From contig CANKYU010000003.1 in assembly GCA_947488295.1 (NCBI GenBank), positions 682,001-746,000 on the forward strand: a stretch of 64,000 nt of DNA, read 5' to 3'. Below, in pieces: positions 37,238 to 46,525 of this stretch. Position 1 is the first letter of the stretch. Every line of letters begins with the position of its first letter. This DNA comes from an uncultured Anderseniella sp. (GTDB lineage Bacteria > Pseudomonadota > Alphaproteobacteria > Rhizobiales > Aestuariivirgaceae). The translations under genes and the position numbers were made by a program. Below the pieces are notes generated by a model. The model made no database searches and was not told the origin of the DNA. It saw only the letters and a program-made list of their open reading frames with translations.

Positions 37238-38491
37238 TCAGGGCTTTGCGTGATCCGGCTTCAGGGTAGCCAGCAACAAATTGCCCATATCGCGGACAAT
37301 CGTCTGCCTGTCGTGGTGTTTTTGAACGAAACTATGCAACGCATCGGCACGTTGGCGTGCTGCTGGCCTGTCGCTCAGACAATTGATGCACGCCGCAAGC
37401 AGTTCATCTGTCCCGGTAGCACTGATATAGGCATGTTTTCCAGCATCCAGGCGAAGCCCCTCAGCTCCTTTTTTCGTTGTGATGACGGGAAGCCTGTACT
37501 GGCCTGCCTCCAGGATTTTGATTCTGCTGCCACTGCCGAACCGCAATGGAACCACTGTTGCGGCGGCGCGCTGATAAAGCGGAGCGACATGGTCCGGGTC
37601 GGCAACCAATTCGATGCCGGTTCCACTGCAAAGTTGTTTAACTGCGCCGCCGGGGTTGCTGCCCGCCACAATCAATCGGATATCGCGAAATCGCACGCTA
37701 AGATCAGGCCAGACCTCGGTCACGAACCAGCGCAATCCATCTATGTTCGGCCGGTAGCTCAGATTGCCCAGGAACAGCAAATCCGTCCCGGCAGAACTTG
37801 GTTCTGGCACCGCGACAGTCTCAGGAACAGCGTTCGGAACAACCTGCAACCCGGAAAATTCGAGCCGTCGCAGAAGACTGGCCGCAGCAACATCGCTGGC
37901 ACAGGTAAACGCCGCCACCTGGTGCATGGCATGCGCAATCACGCTGTCAGCGACATCCGCTTCCGCCTCGTGCCACAGGCATTCCGCGTTTTCATTCTGC
38001 GCGCGGGCCTGCTGCGCGTAACTGCGATGCAATGCACCGTCATCGTCATCCAGATCAACAACCAGAGGCACGTTTGGAAAGGCGGCCTTGAGCTCGTCAA
38101 CAAGCGGCAGCAGGTAAGCCCGCGAAATCAGGATCACATCAGGTCGGTGCTGTTTCAATCGGCGCACCGTTTCCTGCATGACCGGCAGAGACAGGATAAC
38201 CGACGCCGATGGCCGGCCGTACTGCCGCAGCAGAACTGCTTTCTGCTCTGGCACCGTTGCCTTGCTGATCAGCATCAGCCTGGTATCGGGCCTGCTTCGG
38301 CCATCGATCCCGACCGCGCAGGCGCCGTTGATTGAGTGATCGGCAATGTCTCCCTGGTGTCCATCAATAGCAATTATCAGTGTCTTGCCGAGCAGTGCAG
38401 CAGCATCGGAAAACACACTCGCGCGCATAGCGAGGCCGTTGCCGTGACGTGCAGGCAGTATCGGGCAAATGTGGGCCAGTCGGACGTTCAA
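37238..38491 (-). CDS. Glycosyltransferase, GT4-like (GT-B fold)
   Basis: 417 residues. The C-terminal half has the nucleotide-sugar domain: LFLGNLSYRPNIDGLRWF near residue 240 and VPLRFGSGSRIKILEAGQYR, the usual donor-binding region. The N-terminal part begins LAHICPILPARHGNGLAMRA, an acceptor-domain glycine loop. It is 18 bases downstream of the next glycosyltransferase and co-directional. Sugar and acceptor unknown; it is part of the peptide/sugar-modification island. Confidence 0.8.
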   Translation of the reverse strand: MNVRLAHICPILPARHGNGLAMRASVFSDAAALLGKTLIIAIDGHQGDIADHSINGACAVGIDGRSRPDTRLMLISKATVPEQKAVLLRQYGRPSASVILSLPVMQETVRRLKQHRPDVILISRAYLLPLVDELKAAFPNVPLVVDLDDDDGALHRSYAQQARAQNENAECLWHEAEADVADSVIAHAMHQVAAFTCASDVAAASLLRRLEFSGLQVVPNAVPETVAVPEPSSAGTDLLFLGNLSYRPNIDGLRWFVTEVWPDLSVRFRDIRLIVAGSNPGGAVKQLCSGTGIELVADPDHVAPLYQRAAATVVPLRFGSGSRIKILEAGQYRLPVITTKKGAEGLRLDAGKHAYISATGTDELLAACINCLSDRPAARQRADALHSFVQKHHDRQTIVRDMGNLLLATLKPDHAKP

Positions 38492-38509
38492 CCTGCGACC
38501 CTCGTTCCG

Positions 38510-40024
38510 TTATCGTCGAACATACAGTTGTTTGTTGCCGAGCTGATCGGCTGAAGATCGCTTGATTGGATTGGTATCTTGCGCGGGAGCTACCAATTCC
38601 GATGCGATGCGCTGCAGGTGTTCTGACAGCTTGGGGTCTGTAGCCGCATACAGATCGGCGACGATCTGCACTTCCGCAAAGATCTCGGGATCGGCGCGAT
38701 GAAGCAGGTGAATGGTGCTGGCGAGCCTGTCCATGTTCGCTGCCTCATACTTCCCATCTGAACAAGCGGCCCGGGTCAGATCGCCAATCAGCCCTTCAGC
38801 GGCATTGGTGGGCGAGGGAGGAACGTAGGTATCGTCGAACGGCGCAAGGTGTATGTCTTTTGCCGGGCGTGCAACTGTCCGACCCGAGCAGTGCCGCTCC
38901 CCATCAATGTCCAGGATGGCAGTGCGTTTTTCGTTGCCATAGAGAATAAGCTGATGTTGCCCCTCACTGTAATCTACGGACCAGTTCATGAAACTGTGCG
39001 AACGGCCCTTGCCAATCTGATGTCCCGGCAACAGTTCGATTTGCTCGCTGTTTTCTTGGCCTCGAAAACATGAAAACAGGCCAATTTCCAGAAGTTGCTT
39101 TTCCATTTTTCTGGCGGTCACATTGCGTAACGGCGCGTGAAAAATTCTTCCGTTCCAGATTTCTCTCAATTCGTTCAAAAAGTTCTCGCATTCATCGAAG
39201 AGTTTGAAACCGGATGGATTGACATTAACCTCATCAAGCGCCCACTTGCAGTTGGTCCTGTGCTGGAGCAGTGGCGCGCCAGAAAAATCCCTCTGGCAAA
39301 GAAAGCGCTCATTCTGAAACGGTAAATGCGGCACCAGAGAAAATTCGCTGCTGCTCAGGCGCCACGCGAACAAAAACGTATCCTTGTCTCCGTAAACCAG
39401 TTGGTAGAAAACCTCAGCTCGTTCGTTCATGGCAGACGCGATGCAAACCGCTCTCCAGTGCTTCTTCCTGTTTATGCACATCTGCCCGCTTTCCCACGAG
39501 CGGACCCGTTCAGGCTCAAGACCCAGCATTGGCCAGATCGGGTTTTCGGCAGAAAGATCAATGATGTCAGGCCAGAAGATCGCGCCGGTCTCCAGATATT
39601 GCGGACAGTCAAAGAGATTTGCCGGGTCGGACAGCGGTACCTGGTCAGCGTCCAGCAACAAGACATCCTCAAATCCGGAATGCTTGATCGCATAAGATTT
39701 GAGTTGCCATCCGTCATGGATGGATATCTCAGGGTCGTGATTGCGGCCCAGCGCATCAATGATCCTGCAGCCAAGACTTATGAACACTGTCGCCAGCAGC
39801 CCCGGCATTTCCCTGGCCCCAAGATGCCATATCTCGATGGGCAGAGTTGACTTGTGAATATCGCGCAAGACCCTCACCAGAACATAGGCATTGGTCAGCA
39901 TGACCGGACCGCCCGCACAAATCACGATGCCTCTGCCGCAGCATGACGCCTCAGGGCAAGGGCCGGCGGCTTCCGCATCGTTGATCAGGTCGCGTGCCGG
40001 TGAACTGTCAGTTTTGAGGGACAC
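38510..40024 (-). CDS. Putative mannosyltransferase, GT71-like (MNN1-type)
   Basis: 504 residues from a GTG at 40024 with a GGAG five bases before it. The open frame reaches a TTG at 40093, but no ribosome site lies there. The catalytic region is GIVICAGGPVMLTNAYVLV, IEIWHLGAREM and FEDVLLLDADQVPLSDP, with the metal-binding DAD, followed by ESGQMCINRKKHW; this series resembles the alpha-mannosyltransferase (MNN1/GT71) fold. The C-terminal 180 residues are unassigned. Family placement is from memory of the motif order. Confidence 0.62.
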   Translation of the reverse strand: MSLKTDSSPARDLINDAEAAGPCPEASCCGRGIVICAGGPVMLTNAYVLVRVLRDIHKSTLPIEIWHLGAREMPGLLATVFISLGCRIIDALGRNHDPEISIHDGWQLKSYAIKHSGFEDVLLLDADQVPLSDPANLFDCPQYLETGAIFWPDIIDLSAENPIWPMLGLEPERVRSWESGQMCINRKKHWRAVCIASAMNERAEVFYQLVYGDKDTFLFAWRLSSSEFSLVPHLPFQNERFLCQRDFSGAPLLQHRTNCKWALDEVNVNPSGFKLFDECENFLNELREIWNGRIFHAPLRNVTARKMEKQLLEIGLFSCFRGQENSEQIELLPGHQIGKGRSHSFMNWSVDYSEGQHQLILYGNEKRTAILDIDGERHCSGRTVARPAKDIHLAPFDDTYVPPSPTNAAEGLIGDLTRAACSDGKYEAANMDRLASTIHLLHRADPEIFAEVQIVADLYAATDPKLSEHLQRIASELVAPAQDTNPIKRSSADQLGNKQLYVRR

Positions 40025-40199
40025 TTTTACTCCAGAAATGAATTTGACCTTCGCCTGTCCGGTCAATCTACCAAACTGCAATAGCGGTTTCAAAATGTGA
40101 AGAGTTTGTTTTGATTGGGCGGAACGCCCGGTTCCTCAATAGCTGTCAAACCAACGTATTGGCAGTCAGGATAACAGTTCAGGATGCATTCCTTCCCAC

Positions 40200-41009
40200 A
40201 TGTTTTACGACTATGCTGATCGTTTGTCGCAACTGAAATACGAAGTCTGGGAACCACCTTTGCAAAATGTCCTGATACTGACCCCGGTTAAGAATGCAAA
40301 ACAGTATCTGCCCGGTTATTTTCAGAAACTCAACCAGCTGACCTACGACCGAAAGTCCCTGTCGGTGGCCTTGCTGGAGAGCGATAGCACCGATGGTACA
40401 TATGAGGAATTGCAAACTTTGGCGGCCGACTGTCGCGACAATTTCAGCGCTCTTAAAGTGTTCAAGAGAGACTATGGTTTCAACATGCCAGCAGCGCTAC
40501 CGCGCTGGGAGCCCGGGCTGCAACTGGCGCGCCGCAGCATTCTGGCCAGATCTCGAAACCAGTTGTTGTTTCGTGCGCTGACGGACGAAGACTGGGTGTT
40601 GTGGCTGGATGTGGATGTCGTCGAGTATCCGGCAGATCTCGTCGAAAAATTGTTGAGTTACGATCTCGATATCCTGCATCCCGATTGCGTTCGCGAACCC
40701 GGCGGTACGAGTTTTGATCTCAATGCCTGGAAGGACAATGGCAGGCTGTACATGCATGACCTGCGCGGTTCGGGCAAACCGGTTCGCCTGGACAGTGTCG
40801 GGGGAACGGCATTGCTGGTGAAAGCGGACCTGCATCGCGACGGCTTGATTTTCCCGTCATACAGGTATGGGGTTGAATCTCCAGCCATCCGCACAGAGCA
40901 TCCGATTTGGGGGAAGGGCGAGGTGGAAACCGAGGGCTTGGCTGCCATGGCACGGGATATGGGTGTCCAGTGTTGGGGCCTGCCGGATCTGGAGCTCGTG
41001 CATGCCTGA
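40200..41009 (+). CDS. Putative glycosyltransferase, Anp1/Mnn9-like (GT62)
   Basis: 269 residues. The order VLILTPVKNAKQYLPGYF, SVALLESDSTDGTYEEL, SILARSRNQLLFRAL and WVLWLDVDVVEYPADLVEKL (metal motif DVD) is characteristic of the Anp1/Mnn9 type, best known from fungal mannan polymerase. No signal or membrane segment, so it is cytoplasmic. Divergent from the MNN1-like gene across a 175-base gap. Its last eight bases overlap the next gene. Confidence 0.7.
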   Translation: MFYDYADRLSQLKYEVWEPPLQNVLILTPVKNAKQYLPGYFQKLNQLTYDRKSLSVALLESDSTDGTYEELQTLAADCRDNFSALKVFKRDYGFNMPAALPRWEPGLQLARRSILARSRNQLLFRALTDEDWVLWLDVDVVEYPADLVEKLLSYDLDILHPDCVREPGGTSFDLNAWKDNGRLYMHDLRGSGKPVRLDSVGGTALLVKADLHRDGLIFPSYRYGVESPAIRTEHPIWGKGEVETEGLAAMARDMGVQCWGLPDLELVHA

Positions 41010-41520
41010 GACCGCGAACAGATCACGCCGCGATGGCTTTCGGCTGACGCGCCGCAAGTTGCTGCTGCTTGCGCCTGCGGCGATCGTGTCCGGTTTCCTT
41101 GGTTTCAGCACCTTGCGTATGGAAAACACGCTGGAAGCATTCGTGGACACGCTTCTGCCGTCTGATGAGTTTGGACCTGCGGCTTCCACAACGGGTGCCG
41201 TGAAAGTGTTGCAGGCAGCATTTTCGGGTACTTTGTTGCGAAGAATGGAATTGCGTATATTGACGGTCTGGTTGGACATTGCTGCCGGCGGATCATTTTC
41301 CGGCGCAGATCCAGCGGCCCGGTTCCAGGTTGTCGACCGGCTCGACCGGCAGTCCGAGCATACTACAAGCTGGAGGATTTACCGCCGCGCCAGGACAAGC
41401 GTGATGACGCACTATTTTGGCAGTGCACAACGTGTTCTTGCCATGGGTTTGCCAGGCGCGCCGCAACCTGACGGCTACGAGGCACCACAATTGCCGTGGG
41501 TGGGAGCCGGGCGTGACTGA
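41002..41520 (+). CDS. Tat-exported small subunit of a GMC dehydrogenase
   Basis: 172 residues. The N-terminus FRLTRRKLLLLAPAAIVSG is a twin-arginine signal. The rest resembles gluconate 2-dehydrogenase subunit 3: ENTLEAFVDTLLPSDEFGPA near residue 42 and a helical remainder. Such subunits are required for export and maturation of the large flavoprotein encoded next. ATG 41002 overlaps the preceding glycosyltransferase. Together they suggest a periplasmic, membrane-linked sugar or alcohol dehydrogenase. Confidence 0.7.
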   Translation: MPETANRSRRDGFRLTRRKLLLLAPAAIVSGFLGFSTLRMENTLEAFVDTLLPSDEFGPAASTTGAVKVLQAAFSGTLLRRMELRILTVWLDIAAGGSFSGADPAARFQVVDRLDRQSEHTTSWRIYRRARTSVMTHYFGSAQRVLAMGLPGAPQPDGYEAPQLPWVGAGRD

Positions 41521-43189
41521 TCGCGTTGCAAAGCATACCTTGCCCAGGACAACTGATGTGCTGATCATTGGAGCCGGAGCAGGAGGGGCTGCAGCTGCCT
41601 GGGCGCTTGCGAGCAGGGGGGTGAAAGTCGTTCTGGTTGACGCCGGTCCGGAATTTACCGCCGATGAGTACAAGGTTTCCGATGACGATTGGGAAATGCA
41701 GGGGTTCCCTCACAAACCCGGATCACAGGGGCGTCACGAGATATTTGCCGGTCAGGAACTGCTCGATCGCTGGTCTGGCTTGCGTAACCTGTACGCACCC
41801 CGTCAGCGCCGGTCGTCGCGCACTCATCGCGGCGGACGCGACTATGCACACGTACGTGGAATTGGCGGGACCACTCTTCATTTCACAGGCTGGCTTCATC
41901 GCTTGCGTCCAGAAGCCTTCGAAATGGACACCCGGTTTGGTGTGGCTGCAGACTGGCCGTTGAGTTATGCAGAACTTGAACCCTATTATCTGCAGGCAGA
42001 ACAGATGATCGGAGTGGCCGGACCGGCGACAGTCGCCGGTAAACCGCGCAGCGGTCCGTTTCCGACACCTGCTCATCGCCCTTCCATGCTGTCCCAGGCG
42101 ATAGGCAAAGGCGCCGAGAAGCTGGGTATGAGTTTTGTTCCCAACTCCGTTGCAGCGCCGTCAACTCAGTATCAAGGTCGTCCAGCGTGCAATTATTGCG
42201 GTTGCTGTCACAAGGGATGCCCGCGAGGTGACAAGGGAAGCGCTGAGTTGACATTTGTGCAGCCTGCACAAGAGACCGGCGACTGTCAGGTCTTCCCACT
42301 GCATACCTTGATCGAACTGATGTCTGGTAACAACGATGAAGTTACGAGCGCAGTTGTGGTGGATGGCGCAGGAACCAGACATTCAATTGTTGCAAAACAC
42401 TATGTTCTTGCTGCCGGCGCCATAGAGACACCACGATTGTTGCTGGCCATGGATGGGTTGGGAAATGAATCCGGTCAGGTCGGCCGGAACTTCATGGAGA
42501 CACTGTCCAGCAGTGTAACCGGTCTTCATCCGGACCAGTTAGGCAGCCACCGGGGATATCCTGAGGACAGTATCTGCTGGGATTTAAGTGATCCTGCCTC
42601 AATCGCGGGGTCGCCTGGTGGTGTGCTGCTGGTGCCTGTTGCCGCATCTACGCATTACCTGGGGCCGGCGCGATATGCCGCTCGACTTGTCGAGGGGTTT
42701 GGTACCGGTTTCAAGCGCCAGTTGATCGAGACGTTCGGCAAGGCCGCAGGAGTAGGATTGATCTGTGAAAACCTGCCAAACCCAAAGTCATTCGTTTCGT
42801 TGTCGGAAGATGCCGTCGACGATAATGGCATGGCGATTGCCCGGATCAATTCCTTCCTGCCGGACCTGGAGCTTGAACGTCTTGCGTTTGCCACGGCCAG
42901 GGCAGAGGAAATCCTGATTGCGTCCGGCGTCCCCGAAGTGCTGGAACGCGTTACCACATACGAACAGTTCAGCAGCACCCACGTTATGGGAACCTGCCGA
43001 ATGGGGACGGATCCTGAGAAATCTGTCGTGAACAGTTCGCAGCGCAGCCATCGCTGGAGTAACTTGTGGATATCAGACGCCAGTGTTTTCCCGTCCTCCG
43101 GTGGAGGAGAAGGCCCTTCGCTTACCGTTCATGCATTGTCACTTCGCATGGCGGACGCGATCATCGCGCAGGCAAATGGAGCCGTGTGA
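41513..43189 (+). CDS. GMC-family FAD dehydrogenase with cysteine cluster
   Basis: 558 residues. FAD-binding VLIIGAGAGGAAAAWALA near residue 17; ring-contact GIGGTTLHFTGWLHRL; C-terminal GMC signature HVMGTCRMGTDP and GPSLTVHALS. The segment CNYCGCCHKGCP near residue 225 resembles the cysteine cluster binding a 3Fe-4S centre in membrane FAD-glucose and related dehydrogenases. GTG start 41513 with GGGAG upstream, overlapping the small subunit. No own signal, so it probably rides through Tat with the small subunit. Substrate unknown, probably a sugar or polyol. Confidence 0.8.
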   Translation: MTDRVAKHTLPRTTDVLIIGAGAGGAAAAWALASRGVKVVLVDAGPEFTADEYKVSDDDWEMQGFPHKPGSQGRHEIFAGQELLDRWSGLRNLYAPRQRRSSRTHRGGRDYAHVRGIGGTTLHFTGWLHRLRPEAFEMDTRFGVAADWPLSYAELEPYYLQAEQMIGVAGPATVAGKPRSGPFPTPAHRPSMLSQAIGKGAEKLGMSFVPNSVAAPSTQYQGRPACNYCGCCHKGCPRGDKGSAELTFVQPAQETGDCQVFPLHTLIELMSGNNDEVTSAVVVDGAGTRHSIVAKHYVLAAGAIETPRLLLAMDGLGNESGQVGRNFMETLSSSVTGLHPDQLGSHRGYPEDSICWDLSDPASIAGSPGGVLLVPVAASTHYLGPARYAARLVEGFGTGFKRQLIETFGKAAGVGLICENLPNPKSFVSLSEDAVDDNGMAIARINSFLPDLELERLAFATARAEEILIASGVPEVLERVTTYEQFSSTHVMGTCRMGTDPEKSVVNSSQRSHRWSNLWISDASVFPSSGGGEGPSLTVHALSLRMADAIIAQANGAV

Positions 43190-43192
43190 GCC

Positions 43193-44341
43193 ATGACGGG
43201 AGCTTCACTGCTGCTGCCCACGGAACGGCACGACTTGTTGGTCAGGCTGTTGCGTTTCGATCTCCGACCGCAAGAAATCAGTGCGCTACGGTTTGAGCTG
43301 CTGGGCGACATCCGCGCGATGGAAGCCCTGATGTCTGCGGCATCACGCCGTCAGTTAGTATCGGCAGCGACAAGCCAGTTAAAGCTCTATGGCATTCTGC
43401 ATCCAAGGCCGGCACATGGTGAAGGCCGCGAAACCGTGACCACACAGATTGGCAGGCTTGATGCTGAGTTTTCCCAGCGCCGGGCTGTTCTGACCCAGGC
43501 GTTGCATGACATCATAACGCACCTCAACCGTGCTGACATCACCCCCCTGATCCTCAAGGGATCAATGTCCCTCATTTCAGGACAGCCTGACTGGCGTTTC
43601 CAGCGCGACATTGACTTTGCCGTTTGCCCGGAGCAAGCCGGTGCAACAGTTGCCGCGTTGGTTGACGCAGGTTTCGTCGAATGCGCGAATATGGGGTCGC
43701 GTCCGCATCACCTGCGTCCGATGGAAAGGGCCGGATTGCCCGCAACCATTGAACCCCATGTCAAACTGGCAGGGCGCCGGGCATCGGCCGTGTTACCGGA
43801 TAAAGTGTTGTTGCAGACCGAAGTGGTTGAAACCTGGTGTGGTCTGAAATACCGCCGCTTGAGCGCCGCTGCTTTTATCCTGCACGGATTGGCGCATCAC
43901 CATTTTCAGAACAGGGGTTACATCTATGGCACATTCAGCCTCAAGGGGCTGCTGGAGTTTGCGTTCGGCGTTTCCAGGCTGGATACCCAGGCTGTTTCGC
44001 AACTCAGGAAGATCACGGAGGGTTGCGCGCGGTTGAGCGCGGGACTGAACCTGTGGTGTGCTCTCGCACGAAATGTACTGAACACATCGTTGCCGGAGGG
44101 TTTGGAGCCTGGCCATGTGGCGCATCGCGATGCACAGATCGTTGCCCGGCGATATCTGAGCGGGCATACGGCATCACCGGTCACAGGCGTGCGGGAACAT
44201 CTCAGGCTGATGAAACATCAATTGTCGGCAGGTGGAGCCAGAAGCAGCGCGGTTCGGGCAATGCTGGAAGGGTGTCACTCGGCGGTATGGCTGGATTACA
44301 AAGCGCAAAGACACAAAGCGTCTGGCATTGTTGATGTTTGA
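43193..44341 (+). CDS. Nucleotidyltransferase-fold protein (NTP_transf_5 type)
   Basis: 382 residues. The core nucleotidyltransferase signature is LILKGSMSL (K122-G123-S124) followed by RDIDFAV (D139, D141), the G-S plus D-x-D metal pattern. Flanking helices match the NTP_transf_5 proteins found beside HprK-like kinases, lasso-peptide clusters and sugar islands. It starts four bases after the GMC gene. It may transfer a nucleotide to a peptide, sugar or lipid; the target is not known. Convergent with the glycosyltransferase gene at 44352. Confidence 0.7.
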   Translation: MTGASLLLPTERHDLLVRLLRFDLRPQEISALRFELLGDIRAMEALMSAASRRQLVSAATSQLKLYGILHPRPAHGEGRETVTTQIGRLDAEFSQRRAVLTQALHDIITHLNRADITPLILKGSMSLISGQPDWRFQRDIDFAVCPEQAGATVAALVDAGFVECANMGSRPHHLRPMERAGLPATIEPHVKLAGRRASAVLPDKVLLQTEVVETWCGLKYRRLSAAAFILHGLAHHHFQNRGYIYGTFSLKGLLEFAFGVSRLDTQAVSQLRKITEGCARLSAGLNLWCALARNVLNTSLPEGLEPGHVAHRDAQIVARRYLSGHTASPVTGVREHLRLMKHQLSAGGARSSAVRAMLEGCHSAVWLDYKAQRHKASGIVDV

Positions 44342-44351
44342 GACCAGATGG

Positions 44352-45449
44352 TCATCCCGATTGTGCCCGTGCTTTACTAAGCGCCAGCTTGGTTCTGAAT
44401 TCGAGAGAGTCAGGGGCAAAAATCAACGCCTTTGCGTAACTTTCCCAGGCACCGCGATAGTCACCGGTGCGAAACCGGGCAGCACCCAAAAGCCCGTGTA
44501 CATCTTCACCGAAAAGCGATCTGGAATAGGCAATGCGCCGGTCAAAGAAGGTTTCCGGATCATGCTGACTGAGTGGTTCCAACAAGCTGATTGCCTCTTC
44601 CGGATCACCTTGGGCAAGGAGGCAACGGGCCTTGCCCCAATGCAGTGCCAGATTGTCTTTGAAAAGCGCCAGACCGTCGGTGGCGGCAGACAGGGCTTCG
44701 TTTATCTGTCCGGTATCCAGAAGAATCGAACACTGGACCTGAGCACACATTGAACCTTCAACTCTGGCTTGTTCCGTTGCTCCGTCTCGCGCGGCCAGGC
44801 GAATGCCTGCAGACAGATGCGTCGAGGCCTCATCAAACTGCTCAAGCGCTTCCAGCCTGTAACCCAGATCATAACGCAGAAAGACGCGGTCCGGATGTTC
44901 GAGAATGGCCTGCCGCAACAGCGGGACGTTTCGCTGATGCTTGTGCATCTGGTCGCCATCGTAGCCCAAATGGTCAATCGCAATGGCATACTGGTGTGCG
45001 ATCCGATTGTTGTCCGCTTCACTGGCGGCGGTCACAGACGGCACAATGGATTCATGCATGGAACCGGTAAACCGGATTCTCCCGTCTCGACGAAACAGAC
45101 GCAATTCATCGTAATAGGTCGTGTCGGAGCGGGGCCGAAATTTCACTCGGAGGCCGGTTACGTCCGAACCCGGCAGAAGTGAGCGCAACGGAACATCGTT
45201 CTCACAGCTCAGTCTTTCATCAGCGTCGATGTAAAGCACCCAGTCACCCGACGCATTGTCGATCGCAAAATTGCGGGGGATGGAGAAATTGTTCTGCCAT
45301 GGCTGATGTAGTAAATGGCAGTCAAATCGGCGGGCAATCGCCGGGGTGTTATCCGTTGATCCGGTATCGACGACAACGATTTCGTCAACATGTCCATGCA
45401 ATGCAGAAAGGCAGCCTTCCAGAAAGGCTGCCTCGTTCCTGACAATCAT
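44352..45449 (-). CDS. Family-2 glycosyltransferase with TPR-like tail
   Basis: 365 residues. GT-A domain MIVRNEAAFLEGCLSALHG, EIVVVDTGSTDNTPAIA and WVLYIDADERLS (metal motif DAD) in the first 110 residues; after residue 200 come about four helix pairs of tetratricopeptide style (LRYDLGYRLEALEQFDEAS, LALHWGKARCLLAQGDPEEA). Related proteins usually begin ISACMIVRNE. Here the codons SAC precede the first ATG without a start, so either this ATG or a rare upstream codon is used. It starts 30 bases after the small peptide gene, so that peptide is an obvious candidate acceptor. Confidence 0.82.
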   Translation of the reverse strand: MIVRNEAAFLEGCLSALHGHVDEIVVVDTGSTDNTPAIARRFDCHLLHQPWQNNFSIPRNFAIDNASGDWVLYIDADERLSCENDVPLRSLLPGSDVTGLRVKFRPRSDTTYYDELRLFRRDGRIRFTGSMHESIVPSVTAASEADNNRIAHQYAIAIDHLGYDGDQMHKHQRNVPLLRQAILEHPDRVFLRYDLGYRLEALEQFDEASTHLSAGIRLAARDGATEQARVEGSMCAQVQCSILLDTGQINEALSAATDGLALFKDNLALHWGKARCLLAQGDPEEAISLLEPLSQHDPETFFDRRIAYSRSLFGEDVHGLLGAARFRTGDYRGAWESYAKALIFAPDSLEFRTKLALSKARAQSG

Positions 45450-45479
45450 ACATGCAGAAACAGTTGTAATGGTATGGCG

Positions 45480-45650
45480 CTAGCTGTTGCTTGCAGAAGA
45501 CAATCCGCTCAAGGCAGTATTCATCTTGCCGTCAATGGCGAACGTTGCGATCACAGGTGCTGTGAATGCCGCAGTGCGCACGAGCTTGCGGATCGTCTCG
45601 CGCTTGCTTTCGTCCACAGTCTGCATGGATTTTTCAAGTTCGTCAGCCAT
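45480..45650 (-). CDS. 56-residue peptide, candidate precursor of the HprK/PqqD system
   Basis: An open frame of 57 codons with a strong AGGGGA ribosome site six bases before its ATG, fitting exactly between kinase (41 bases) and glycosyltransferase (30 bases) on the same strand. The peptide starts with an acidic, charged segment (MADELEKSMQTVDESKRE), then RKLVRTAAFTAPVIATFAID, a short hydrophobic region, and ends with a Ser/Ala/Asn-rich tail LSGLSSASNS. It has no cysteine. This leader-like then core-like layout, next to a PqqD-type recognition protein, suggests a modified peptide. I know of no proven function for such a peptide, and it could instead be a small membrane protein. Confidence 0.72.
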   Translation of the reverse strand: MADELEKSMQTVDESKRETIRKLVRTAAFTAPVIATFAIDGKMNTALSGLSSASNS

Positions 45651-45691
45651 TCGAATCCCCTGTAAAACTGTATGTCAGTACCTCACAAGTA

Positions 45692-46525
45692 TCATAGTCT
45701 GGAAAGTTGACGCAAGTGCCATGTGGCTGCCTTTAAACATCCCAGTCGCATTTCAAATCGCTGTGCTGTTCTTGTCAGGTTATGCAGGCGCGCCAACGCG
45801 CCAGGCTTTCCTGTCTCAGGTAAAAACACCGTTTTCATAAGCCTTTCGAATGCCTGGTTTGCAGAAAGCGGGTTGGTTGATGTCAAACCACCGTGGTTTG
45901 GTGTGAGAAACAGCAAGACATCTGCCGGACCCGGTTTGATTGTCCAGTCTGTTTGCGCCGTTTGCGGCGCAACCGAATAGATCAGATTGCCGTCCCAATC
46001 GGCAATTGCCGGGCACGTGCGAATATGTTGTTCGAATTCAGGAACATGAGCAAGCGAGCCCGGCTTAATGCGCAAAGTGCGCGGTCGCGCCAGAACATCA
46101 TTCTGCCTTATGACCACATGTTCATCACCCTCCACGGCAAAACCCTCGGCAAGGCACCGCAAACTCAAGGTCGTTTTCCCGGAGCCTTTATCTGCCATCA
46201 CCATGAAGCGGCGATCATTGACGACAATACTTGCCGCGTGAGCGATCGGTTCTCCGGCTGTTTCTGCCAGCATCGCGTCCCGCAAAATCTGATGCGCGCG
46301 ATTGAGCATGTGTTCACAAGTGCCGGGCAACCCGTCATGTGGAGGTGAGAAGTCATAGTAGTCGTCATGCAGTGTGACTGACCTGATGTCTACTGGTGTG
46401 GCTTCCTGTCCGTGAATGTCCGGATCTGCCGCAATATAGGAAAGGCGGTTGGCGAGTACGTCGTCTGCGCAGTGAAAATGGATGAGGCTGGCTATGGAGC
46501 GGGCGGTGACTACTTGGCCTGACAA
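45692..46525 (-). CDS. HprK-related kinase-like protein
   Basis: 277 residues. The P-loop ADKGSGKTTLSL (K117) is preceded by ASIVVNDRRFMVM and followed by EGFAVEGDEHVVI, the layout of HPr-kinase-like proteins in which the loop phosphorylates a serine; the HprK relative is called kinase A in family catalogues and occurs with PqqD-like proteins. The start is a TTG at 46525, overlapping the PqqD-like gene by 16 bases; no ATG exists near it. The likely target is a peptide or protein serine, possibly in the 56-residue peptide, which has several. Confidence 0.72.
   Translation of the reverse strand: MSGQVVTARSIASLIHFHCADDVLANRLSYIAADPDIHGQEATPVDIRSVTLHDDYYDFSPPHDGLPGTCEHMLNRAHQILRDAMLAETAGEPIAHAASIVVNDRRFMVMADKGSGKTTLSLRCLAEGFAVEGDEHVVIRQNDVLARPRTLRIKPGSLAHVPEFEQHIRTCPAIADWDGNLIYSVAPQTAQTDWTIKPGPADVLLFLTPNHGGLTSTNPLSANQAFERLMKTVFLPETGKPGALARLHNLTRTAQRFEMRLGCLKAATWHLRQLSRL

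Noticed and set aside
37235..38335. 366-codon plus-strand frame opposite the GT4-like gene
   Set aside because: The minus strand has donor-binding motifs of a glycosyltransferase; the plus frame has no recognisable domain.
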